Of a stretch of 38,505 bases of DNA, positions 31,644-38,505 are shown piece by piece. The translations under genes were made by a program, and so were the position numbers. The stretch's first letter is position 1; every line of letters begins with the position of its first letter. The stretch covers positions 45,617 through 84,121 of the forward strand of contig JAJZNV010000022.1 of assembly GCA_021852265.1 (NCBI GenBank). Direction: 5' to 3'. Below the pieces are notes generated by a model that saw only the letters and a program-made list of their open reading frames with translations, searched no databases and was not told the origin of the DNA. This stretch comes from Nanobdellota archaeon. Its GTDB lineage: Archaea > Nanobdellota > Nanobdellia > Parvarchaeales > Parvarchaeaceae.

Positions 31644-32422
31644 AAAAGAAAAAGACTTTTATTTCAAAAAAATCTAAATATTATGTAATGATGGAAAACG
31701 AAGCACAAATAAATTATCCTATCGATTTTTTGAGACAACTCTCCCTACAATTCCCATTGCAAGAAATAGCACTTTTGGCTAAACTTAAACGCTATGCGAC
31801 TTGGATGCGTCTAAAAAGTAAAATAGCCGAAATTCAAAAGGAAAACAAACAAGAAATCCTAAGTTTATATGATTCTATTTTAGAAATAACCAAAAAACAG
31901 GTTTATGACATAACACCGACTACCGAAGATATAATTAAAATTAAAAACAAAGTTGCAAGTATAAATGAAAAATTCAAAGATATAAATAAATTTTATGATA
32001 GTTGTTCAATTACGGAGAAAAGAAATCTTCTTTTACCTTTTTTGAAACAAGAGAGTTCTGAATTCAAAAAATATCTACCTATATTTGTCCAAAAATTAGA
32101 TTCAAAAAGTTCTTGGGACAAGAACGATTCGCTTATCTATGTGTATTATAAATTATATTTAGAATTAATTGATGCTTCATATCTAAAGTTATATTCAGAG
32201 GTGCCTTCTAAAATAGAATCTACTATAAATCAGATTTCATCTTTATTATTTTTTTATAAGCCAATATTAATTGCATATATCCTAAATAAATTAGATCATA
32301 AGGTTTTAATTAGACGATTAGCAGAGTTAAGAACCGACTTGCGCCCGAGAATTTTACCAAAGGTTACAAAAGAAATGAAAGAATTGTTTAAAGTCCCTCC
32401 CATCCAAGAAGACAATATTTAA
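31640..32422 (+). CDS. Unknown lysine-rich helical protein, element cargo
   Basis: 260 residues, very rich in Lys, Ile and Leu and almost entirely helical. MKKKKTFISKKSKYYVMM opens a basic N-terminus. No membrane segment is certain, although LLFFYKPILIAYILNKL (about 200-218) is hydrophobic. I recognise no family. It overlaps the integrase stop (ATGA) and ends 3 nt before the PIN-like gene, so the three form an operon. The base composition is far more A/T-rich than the integrase, indicating a different origin. It could be a partner or antitoxin of the PIN-like protein (inference). Confidence 0.62.
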   Translation: MKKKKTFISKKSKYYVMMENEAQINYPIDFLRQLSLQFPLQEIALLAKLKRYATWMRLKSKIAEIQKENKQEILSLYDSILEITKKQVYDITPTTEDIIKIKNKVASINEKFKDINKFYDSCSITEKRNLLLPFLKQESSEFKKYLPIFVQKLDSKSSWDKNDSLIYVYYKLYLELIDASYLKLYSEVPSKIESTINQISSLLFFYKPILIAYILNKLDHKVLIRRLAELRTDLRPRILPKVTKEMKELFKVPPIQEDNI

Positions 32423-32425
32423 ATT

Positions 32426-33223
32426 ATGGAAAAATCAACTGGAAAGTTTTTAGATACAAATGTTGTTTTTGATGCTACGTTTGAACTGCGATCAAATCGT
32501 AAGAACTTTCTAAAGTTCATGAAAGATTTTAAATATAAAGATTTGTTTGTGGAGACTGTAGTTACTTTAGAAGCTATTGAAATAATATATACAACTTTTG
32601 AATTAATTACGCCACTTATACGAAATATAATTTTTAATAGTGATTGGGATAATTTAAATGACAAAAAAAGACAAGAATTATTATCTGATATTAGTAATAA
32701 AATTGATAACGACGTAGAAATATCAAAAAATAACAGAACAGAATTCGCACAAGCGGAATACAATACATTGTTTCCTTCGTTTTTAACGGAGAATAAAGAA
32801 AATATCCAAGTGATACTAAGAATTGTGCCGGACCAGTATACTGAACACTTTAGAATGCGATTAGAAGATTTATTTGAAATATTTCAAGCCCATATGAGCG
32901 ACATAGATTACAGCGATTTTAACTCTGAGCTTAAAAAATTAAATGACAATAAAACTACTTTTGACATAAAAGACAGTATAGATTTTAAGATATTATGTAG
33001 TTTACTCTCTATTTTGCAGTTTGGGGGACAAGATAATACTTATGGAGAACATCATGAATTTAATAATGTAAATCTATATAGTCGTGATAGCAAGTTTTTG
33101 ACAAATGTAGAAAAATTTAAAAAATTAATAGAAGCCACTACCAATTCTTCATATATAAATATAAGTCAAATAAAACAAGATGCTAGTAACCTTTCAGCTG
33201 CACACCCCTATGTATCAGACTAA
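32426..33223 (+). CDS. PIN-like domain protein, candidate nuclease, element cargo
   Basis: 265 residues. The N-terminus FLDTNVVFDATF matches the PIN opening (hDTN, Asp10). An acidic residue in TLEAIEI (near residue 49) fits the second position. SIDFKILCSLLSIL (D near 187) fits the third, and NLYSRDSKFL (D near 222) matches the late hhTxDxxF motif. The acidic positions of a metal-dependent ribonuclease are therefore present, but a large helical insert (about 60-180) separates them, so it is not a standard short VapC toxin. It is the last gene of the integrase operon and lies 59 nt before the second attachment site. Confidence 0.6.
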   Translation: MEKSTGKFLDTNVVFDATFELRSNRKNFLKFMKDFKYKDLFVETVVTLEAIEIIYTTFELITPLIRNIIFNSDWDNLNDKKRQELLSDISNKIDNDVEISKNNRTEFAQAEYNTLFPSFLTENKENIQVILRIVPDQYTEHFRMRLEDLFEIFQAHMSDIDYSDFNSELKKLNDNKTTFDIKDSIDFKILCSLLSILQFGGQDNTYGEHHEFNNVNLYSRDSKFLTNVEKFKKLIEATTNSSYINISQIKQDASNLSAAHPYVSD

Positions 33224-33282
33224 AACTTAAATATATGAGAACAAACATCAAATATCATTCTAATATGCGAGAAAGCATAGCA

Positions 33283-33297
33283 CCCGGTCGGGGCATT
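33283..33297 (+). repeat. Attachment site copy 2
   Basis: CCCGGTCGGGGCATT, identical to the tRNA-Glu 3' end at 30009-30023 and in the same orientation. The bases before it (GAAAGCATAGCA) are unrelated to tRNA, so this is an isolated core rather than a duplicated tRNA. It separates the first element from the truncated recombinase and restriction-modification genes. Confidence 0.85.
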
Positions 33298-33345
33298 CGA
33301 ATGAGGTTCTGCTCCTTACCCTAAATCTTGGCTTTTTTATAGCTG

Positions 33346-33825
33346 TTGGAGGCTGCAAAGAAGGCGGGCATAACCAAGCGAGTACATGCTCATGCATTTA
33401 GACGTGCAAGGGCCACACATTTGGCAAAAGTATTCCCCGAAGCTGTAATGAAGCAGATATTTGGCTGGACAAATGATAGTGACATGGCAGCACTTTACTA
33501 TCATCTAAGCGGAAAAGATGTAGACGAAGCCTTACTAAAGTTACACGGAATAAAAACCGAAAATACTGAAGAAGTCAAAGCTGAAACAAGAGTATGTAGA
33601 AGATGTACAGCGGTAAATTCCGCATTTTCTCAATTTTGTAAGAACTGTTCATTTCCATTAGATAGCATGGAGGTAATCAAACTAGACAATAAAATAAGAA
33701 AATTTGATGGGTTGTTAAGGGATTTCTTTGTATATTATGCTAATAAGGATAAAAAGTTTAAAGAAATATTCTTAGAATTTATACATGGATCAAATTCAGA
33801 AAATATTTTTAGTTTAGATAAATAA
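33346..33825 (+). pseudogene. 5'-truncated tyrosine recombinase with C-terminal zinc ribbon
   Basis: Only the C-terminal part of an integrase remains. VHAHAFRRARATHLAK contains the HxxR box. GWTNDSDMAALYYHLSG has the nucleophile Tyr. A zinc ribbon CRRC...CKNC and about 60 helical residues follow. The core-binding domain and the first catalytic Arg are missing, and an in-frame TAG (33340-33342) lies just upstream of the first usable codon, a TTG. It begins about 50 nt after attachment copy 2. It is not a copy of the intact integrase, because sequence and C-terminal domain differ. Confidence 0.75.
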
Positions 33826-33830
33826 GTTTA

Positions 33831-33842
33831 TCTATATAAAAC
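33831..33842 (+). promoter_or_regulatory. TATA box of the restriction-modification operon
   Basis: CTATATAAAACA lies about 26 nt upstream of the mod ATG at 33863, predicting a leaderless transcript for mod-res. No other promoter-like element is obvious between the recombinase remnant and mod. Confidence 0.55.
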
Positions 33843-33862
33843 ATAAAAATGTAATCTAGTGT

Positions 33863-35791
33863 ATGGATGACGCTGAACTAAAATGGAAGAACAAAAATAC
33901 ACAAATAGAGAAGATTTCGCTTCCATTTCAAAAGATAGAAGAAGTGAATTTATCTAATGCTGCCAAGGGAACACTTCTGCCAGAAATAAGAGAAACCGAA
34001 GAGGCCGCATGGAAAAATAAACTAATCTGGGGGGATAACAAGTATATCATAAACTCACTTCTTAAAGATGAAACCGTGGCAGGAAAAATAAAATTAATTT
34101 ATATAGATCCGCCGTTTTTCACCGGCACGAACATGAACATAAACATTAGCATTGGTAGCAAAGCGGAAGTTACAAAAGAACCATCTGCAATAGAAGAAGT
34201 GGCTTACAGAAACATGTGGAAAGAAGGGGTCTCATCTTTTTTACAGTATATGTATGAAAGAATAAAACCGATGCGAGATCTTCTTTCTGAAGATGGGGCG
34301 ATATATGTTCGCTTTGATTATCATTATGCGCATTATATAAAGTTAATACTCGATGAAATATTTGGATATGAAAATTTCAGAAACGAAATAATTATCAATC
34401 GCACGAGGAAAAACGTAATGGAATCCCAAACTCAGAGAGTATTTCCAACAGCTACAGACTCCTTATTTTTATATGCTAAAAGCGAAAGCGCATTGTTGAA
34501 CCAAGTGGTTAAGAAGATGAGTGAAAAGAGGGAAGCCTTTTGGAGACACATGGATGATTCGGCTGGTCAAGGAGGGCCAAAAATATTTTTTGGCAAGCAG
34601 CTTTCTCCACCAGTTGGAAAGCACTTCAAATATTCACAAGAAAAAATAAATGAGATGATTTCGGAAGGTAAGTTGAGATTAAAATGCAAAGAGTGTGGCT
34701 ATGAGCACACTAAAGGCGAATGGAGAAAGTGTCCTAAATGTAAAAAAGACAATCCAAAACCAGAATATTTTGTTGCTGAAAAGGAACATCAATTAATCGA
34801 TACTAATTGGACGGATATCCCGGGCTATTCATTTAGTACTGGCTACCCCACAGAGAATTCAGAACAAGTTTTAGAACGAGTAATTTTAGCTTCGTCAAAA
34901 AAAGGAGATGTTGTAGCAGATTTTTTTGGAGGATCTGGTACGACCGCCGCCGTAGCAGAAAAATTAGATAGGAGATGGATAACTTGTGATATAGGCAGAT
35001 TTTCTATACACACAATGAGAAAAAGACTACTTGAGATACCAACATGCCAACCATTTGAAGTTCTAAATTTGGGAAAATATGAAAGACAACAATGGATCTC
35101 AGAAAATACAAAGGGAGACTATAACTCTTATATTCTTTTTATTCTACAGCTGTATGGCTCAAAACCATTAGATAATTTCTCTTTCATCCATGGTAAAAAA
35201 GGCTCTAAAGCAGTTCATATTGGTCCTATAGATTCTCCAATTTTAAAGGAAGAAATTTGGAATGCTTTGAAAGAATGTAAAAGTGCGGGATTTGGCGACT
35301 TAGACATTCTCGGTTGGGAGTGGGAACTGGGACTAAACGATTCTATAATCAAAGAAGCTAAAGATGAATTTAATGTAAGTTTGGCGTTGAAAGTTATTCC
35401 TCGCGAGGTAATGGATAAACGCGCTACAGACGCTGGCGATGTTAAATTCTATGAGCTTGCCTACTTAAAAGCTAACTTAGAAGCAAAAAAACTTAATGTT
35501 AAGGTAAAACTTGATAAATTTATAATACCAAACGTAGATGAACTGCCGAAAGAAATAAAAGAAAAGGTCAAAAGCTGGATGGATTATATAGATTATTGGG
35601 CGGTGGACTGGGATTTTAATGGTACCTTTCATAATGAGTGGCAAACATACAGAACTAAAAAAGACTCTAAATTAGAGTTAGAGACTCCTTTACATGAATA
35701 TAATAAAAAGGGGAAACGAAAAATACAAATAAAGGTCATAGACATTTTTGGAAACGATACAAGTACCGTAAAAGAGGTTTCCTTAGCATGA
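33863..35791 (+). CDS. mod: Type III-like adenine-specific DNA methyltransferase (Mod)
   Basis: 642 residues, N6-adenine methyltransferase of the beta class: catalytic motif IV IDPPFFTG (81-88, Phe in place of the usual Tyr) comes before the SAM motif DFFGGSGTT (353-361). Between them, in the target-recognition region, is a zinc ribbon with cysteines 275, 278, 290 and 293 (CKECGY, then CPKC). The C-terminal 240 residues end in KIQIKVIDIFGNDT, a domain common in archaeal and bacterial Mod proteins paired with Res. Mod supplies both methylation and DNA recognition for the complex. The stop overlaps the res start by ATGA. Confidence 0.92.
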   Translation: MDDAELKWKNKNTQIEKISLPFQKIEEVNLSNAAKGTLLPEIRETEEAAWKNKLIWGDNKYIINSLLKDETVAGKIKLIYIDPPFFTGTNMNINISIGSKAEVTKEPSAIEEVAYRNMWKEGVSSFLQYMYERIKPMRDLLSEDGAIYVRFDYHYAHYIKLILDEIFGYENFRNEIIINRTRKNVMESQTQRVFPTATDSLFLYAKSESALLNQVVKKMSEKREAFWRHMDDSAGQGGPKIFFGKQLSPPVGKHFKYSQEKINEMISEGKLRLKCKECGYEHTKGEWRKCPKCKKDNPKPEYFVAEKEHQLIDTNWTDIPGYSFSTGYPTENSEQVLERVILASSKKGDVVADFFGGSGTTAAVAEKLDRRWITCDIGRFSIHTMRKRLLEIPTCQPFEVLNLGKYERQQWISENTKGDYNSYILFILQLYGSKPLDNFSFIHGKKGSKAVHIGPIDSPILKEEIWNALKECKSAGFGDLDILGWEWELGLNDSIIKEAKDEFNVSLALKVIPREVMDKRATDAGDVKFYELAYLKANLEAKKLNVKVKLDKFIIPNVDELPKEIKEKVKSWMDYIDYWAVDWDFNGTFHNEWQTYRTKKDSKLELETPLHEYNKKGKRKIQIKVIDIFGNDTSTVKEVSLA

Positions 35792-38322
35792 GTAGCCCAT
35801 TCGAAGAACCAATCGATAGAATGGCGACTTTAGCACCACTAGTACCGAAAATCAGAGAAGAAGTAAATAAGTGGCGCGCAGATGGCTATCCGGGAGCTTC
35901 GGAAACAACTAATTCATTATTAAACTTCTGGTTCAATGAAGACCATAAACAAAATGAGAGATTTTTCCGCTACTATTTTTGCCAACGAGAAGCTATCGAA
36001 ACCCTAATATACTTATACGAAGTGAAAAAATTTAGGCGACTAGAACAATTAGTAAGAATTTATGATACAACAAAAAAGGTAGCCTATAATCCAAATGAAG
36101 ACTTATTCGCAAAATACTGTTTTAAGATGGCTACTGGAACAGGTAAAACAAAAATAATGGCATTAGCCATTGTTTGGTCTTTTTTTAAGAATATAATAGA
36201 TAAAGATGACGCATTCGCAAAAAACTTCTTAATAATGGCACCAAACATAGCCGTTTTCGAAAGACTAAGGAGCGATTTCGAAAGTGGAAAAATTTTAAAA
36301 TCGGACCCATTGATTCCTGAGGAACTCCAAAGTTATTGGGATGTAGACTTTGTAATGGCGGATGAGATAACTAGCAAATCATCTAAAGGAAGAGTATATC
36401 TTACGAACGTTCAAAAATTATACGAGAGAAACGCTGCTAATGAATTAAATCCAATAGAAAAATTGATTGGCACAAAACCGAATGATGTAAAAACTGCATA
36501 TGAACTAATATTTAATGATATTATAGAAGCAGATAGCTTAGCGATTTTTAATGATGAAGCACATCATGTTTGGGATCCCGATTTAAAATGGAATAAGATT
36601 ATTACTGGTTTATATGAGAAATTTTCGGCCAAAAATAAAACCTTTTCTTTTCAGTTAGATTTTTCTGCTACACCTAAACGACAAGATACGGGTTCATTAT
36701 TTCAATGGATAATAGTAGACTATCATTTAATGGACGCTATTAAAAATGGTGTCGTCAAACGTCCTTTAATCGGCGATATAGAAAACGCGAGAGAAGTTCC
36801 ATCATCAAAAGCGGACATAAGATATAGAGATTATATTGAGGCAGGAATTCGCAGATTTAATAAATATAAAGAAAAGTATGCACCGTTAGGCAAAACGCCA
36901 GTTATATTTTTTATGGCTACAAACACAAAGGAAGCTGAAGATGTGGCAGATTTTCTCAATAAGAAAAATGAATTCAAAAATAAGATTTTGCTAATCCATA
37001 CTAATTTAAAGGGGGATATAAGTGACAAAGAATGGACAGAATTAAAAGAAGAAGTAAAAAATTTAGATTTTACAGATGGAAAATATTTAGCTGTTGTAAG
37101 CGTTTTAATGTTAAGGGAGGGTTGGGACGTTAAAAGTGTTAATGTAATTGTTGGGCTTAGACCTTATACTTCAAAAGCAGATATTCTACCTGAGCAAACT
37201 CTGGGACGCGGATTAAGGTTGCTATTCGGCCCAGAATCCGGGTACTCTGAAACCGTCGATATTTTTGGTTCGTCTGGATTTATAACGGCTATAGATCAAA
37301 AACTGCAGCAAGAGGGAGTTAAAGTTGAACACGTTAAAGAGAAAGATTTCCAAGACATAACTAATATTTTTGTAGATCCAAATAAAAAACGTTTGGATAT
37401 CGAAATTCCATTAATAACACAAAAATATACGAGAACTAGCAGACCATTAAACGATCTAAAAATAGAAAACCTACCTAAAAAACTATTTTCATTAGACATT
37501 AACCAATACTCAATAACAAAAACTGCTAGAGGAAAAGATATTCTAACTAAAAAGCAAATATGGAAAGAAACCTGGAAACAGCCTTCGCCAGAGAATTTCG
37601 AAGGAATAATAAGTTATTTTTCATCGGCTATTCTAAGAGAGTGTAAAATTCCATCCAGAACTAATGAGTTAATCCCAAAAGTAGATGATTATATAACTAA
37701 ATACCTATTTGATCGGCCATTAAACGATAAAGACAAAAAAGACGATCGATTCCTTAATAGACTAGTTGAGCCAGGGGTATTTCAAATTTTATTAGAGATT
37801 TTCCCTGAAGAAATAAATAAACTTACCATCTCTCCACAAAAAGTAAAATTAGAAAACAGAAATCGTAAAGCTTCACAAGTGCAGCCATTTTTAACTAGGA
37901 AAAAAGTCTATAAGCCACAAAAATGTATTCTTAACCTTGTTCCGGTTGCAAATGACTTGGAACTTAGGTTTTGTGAATTTCTTGATAGGGTTAAAGATGT
38001 TAAAAAATTCATAAAAAATGATGTTAACCTTAACTTTTATATCGAATACGTTAATTCAATGGGGGGAATTTCGTACTATCAACCCGACTTTATTGTGGAA
38101 ACAACAAAAGGCACGTTTTTAGTTGAAACGAAGGGCTTTGAAACTGAAGACGTTCCAAGAAAAGATAAGCGTGCTACTGAGTGGTGTAAGGATGTTTCTA
38201 AATTAACAAAAAATAGCTGGTGTTATCTAAAAGTAAAACAAGACGCATTTGATGTAAACGTTAACGTAGCCACGTTTGAGAAATTTGCTAAAATAATGCA
38301 AGTTTATAACAAGACAAAATAA
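35788..38322 (+). CDS. res: Type III-like restriction subunit (Res): DEAH helicase plus PD-(D/E)XK nuclease
   Basis: 844 residues, ATP-dependent translocase and endonuclease partner of Mod. Walker A is ATGTGKT (115-121), DEAHH is at 256-260, SAT at 293-295, and the helicase motif VI region is PEQTLGRGLRLLFG. The C-terminal nuclease has D767 in YQPDF and E780-x-K782 in VETKG, so PD-(D/E)XK is complete. All catalytic residues look intact, so the system is probably active. It starts inside the last codons of mod (ATGA), which ensures balanced synthesis. Confidence 0.93.
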   Translation: MSSPFEEPIDRMATLAPLVPKIREEVNKWRADGYPGASETTNSLLNFWFNEDHKQNERFFRYYFCQREAIETLIYLYEVKKFRRLEQLVRIYDTTKKVAYNPNEDLFAKYCFKMATGTGKTKIMALAIVWSFFKNIIDKDDAFAKNFLIMAPNIAVFERLRSDFESGKILKSDPLIPEELQSYWDVDFVMADEITSKSSKGRVYLTNVQKLYERNAANELNPIEKLIGTKPNDVKTAYELIFNDIIEADSLAIFNDEAHHVWDPDLKWNKIITGLYEKFSAKNKTFSFQLDFSATPKRQDTGSLFQWIIVDYHLMDAIKNGVVKRPLIGDIENAREVPSSKADIRYRDYIEAGIRRFNKYKEKYAPLGKTPVIFFMATNTKEAEDVADFLNKKNEFKNKILLIHTNLKGDISDKEWTELKEEVKNLDFTDGKYLAVVSVLMLREGWDVKSVNVIVGLRPYTSKADILPEQTLGRGLRLLFGPESGYSETVDIFGSSGFITAIDQKLQQEGVKVEHVKEKDFQDITNIFVDPNKKRLDIEIPLITQKYTRTSRPLNDLKIENLPKKLFSLDINQYSITKTARGKDILTKKQIWKETWKQPSPENFEGIISYFSSAILRECKIPSRTNELIPKVDDYITKYLFDRPLNDKDKKDDRFLNRLVEPGVFQILLEIFPEEINKLTISPQKVKLENRNRKASQVQPFLTRKKVYKPQKCILNLVPVANDLELRFCEFLDRVKDVKKFIKNDVNLNFYIEYVNSMGGISYYQPDFIVETTKGTFLVETKGFETEDVPRKDKRATEWCKDVSKLTKNSWCYLKVKQDAFDVNVNVATFEKFAKIMQVYNKTK

Positions 38323-38412
38323 TTTATTAGATTTATTGCATGCTGTACCAGTTCATTGCCCTTTTTAGGGGTTTACCCAAGATTTACGCTCATTAAATTA
38401 GCGGCGCCGATT

Positions 38413-38500
38413 AAAATAACGTTATTATAACGTTAGCTAAGAGAAGCGACGCTATTAACTAACGTTTACTTATTATGCGCATGCAAAATGACGTTATTTT
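38413..38500. repeat. Cluster of AACGTT palindromes downstream of res
   Basis: Four copies of an ACGTT core lie in about 90 nt: the perfect palindrome AATAACGTTATT (38415-38426), TAACGTTA (38428-38435), AACGTT (38461-38466) and ACGTTATTTT (38491-38500). The first and last also form a 10-bp inverted repeat (AAAATAACGT / ACGTTATTTT). A GC palindrome CGGCGCCG lies just before, at 38402-38409. The rest of 38323-38505 holds no gene. The arrangement resembles binding sites for a dimeric protein or an origin-like region. Confidence 0.55.
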
Positions 38501-38505
38501 GGTTC

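Larger units (their letters stand above)
30009..33297 (+). mobile_element. Integrative element in tRNA-Glu, about 3.3 kb
   Basis: The element is bounded by the 15-bp direct repeat. It carries a tyrosine recombinase (30792-31643) followed by an unknown protein and a PIN-like protein in one operon, and small membrane ORFs on the tRNA-proximal side. No replication or capsid gene was found, so it looks like a small self-mobilising or satellite-type genomic island. The cargo is distinctly A/T-rich compared with the chromosomal genes upstream. The right end directly abuts remnants of another recombinase. Confidence 0.75.
33298..38505 (+). mobile_element. Probable second element or remnant with Type III restriction-modification cargo
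   Basis: Everything after attachment copy 2 has the same A/T-rich composition as the first element's cargo. It begins with a recombinase fragment, the usual end marker of an integrated element, and carries a restriction-modification pair. No third attachment copy was seen before the window end, so the right border is outside or lost. Tandem integration at the same tRNA is the simplest reading. Confidence 0.4.

Noticed and set aside
33283-33825. Split integrase of the SSV type, with the attachment site inside the int gene
   Set aside because: In that arrangement the N-terminal part lies at the other border and the C-terminal part is most of the protein. Here only about half of the catalytic domain remains and the intact integrase is a different protein.
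38360-38380. CCCTTTTTAGGGG hairpin after res as a terminator
   Set aside because: It has only four paired bases and no T run in the right place.
1-38505. CRISPR array, rRNA genes or insertion sequences
   Set aside because: No regularly spaced direct repeats, no rRNA-like segments and no transposase genes were seen.

Overview
The window is archaeal chromosome. It carries the archaeal exosome (Rrp4, Rrp41, Rrp42), an SBDS homologue, a proteasome alpha subunit, RNase P protein Pop5, RNA polymerase subunit K, TFE, eL40 and SRP54. It also has an intron-containing tRNA-Glu with the intron at the archaeal 37/38 site. Many genes have a TATA-like box 24-30 nt before the start codon, which implies leaderless transcripts. 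Small genes, long operons with overlapping ends and many divergent small membrane proteins suggest a reduced DPANN lineage such as Micrarchaeota. That placement is an inference; a ribosomal-protein or 16S phylogeny would be needed.

Positions 1-8,840 hold envelope and housekeeping genes. On the minus strand are an oligosaccharyltransferase (AglB/STT3, cut by the window start), a cupin-type phosphoglucose isomerase and a MOP-family lipid-linked-sugar flippase. A divergent plus-strand operon encodes a small membrane protein, the GTPase YchF, KsgA/Dim1 and an M50 protease. A PAC2 protein, a degenerate Nudix-fold protein and a tiny cysteine- and sequon-rich membrane-anchored protein follow. Positions 8,845-12,500 hold TFE, a second M50 protease (with PDZ) behind eL40, a probable RNase P p30 protein and HtpX.

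Positions 12,551-15,568 are a small accessory block bounded by two tRNA-Arg genes: a methyltransferase, an HExxH metallopeptidase-like protein and two unknowns. Positions 15,591-22,593 are one long minus-strand superoperon, read in the order small membrane protein, Pop5, PsmA, SBDS, Rrp4, Rrp41, FAU-1, Rrp42, RpoK, SRP54 and a 50-residue zinc protein. It couples RNA decay, ribosome maturation, protein degradation, transcription and secretion. GAPN, a LonB-like membrane ATPase/protease with degraded active sites plus its partner gene, a GNAT enzyme, a true Nudix hydrolase and unknown proteins follow up to 29,843.

From tRNA-Glu (29,931-30,021) to the window end is an accessory island. A 15-bp copy of the tRNA-Glu 3' end recurs at 33,283-33,297 and bounds a 3.3-kb integrative element. 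That element holds a tyrosine recombinase, an unknown lysine-rich protein and a PIN-like nuclease candidate in one operon. Immediately beyond the second repeat lies a 5'-truncated recombinase with a zinc ribbon, then a complete Type III-like restriction-modification pair (Mod with a zinc ribbon in its target-recognition region; Res with DEAH helicase and PD-(D/E)XK nuclease). The window ends in a cluster of AACGTT palindromes. The best candidates for an undescribed system are the PIN/unknown-protein cargo of the element and the inactive-looking LonB-like protein with its co-transcribed membrane partner.
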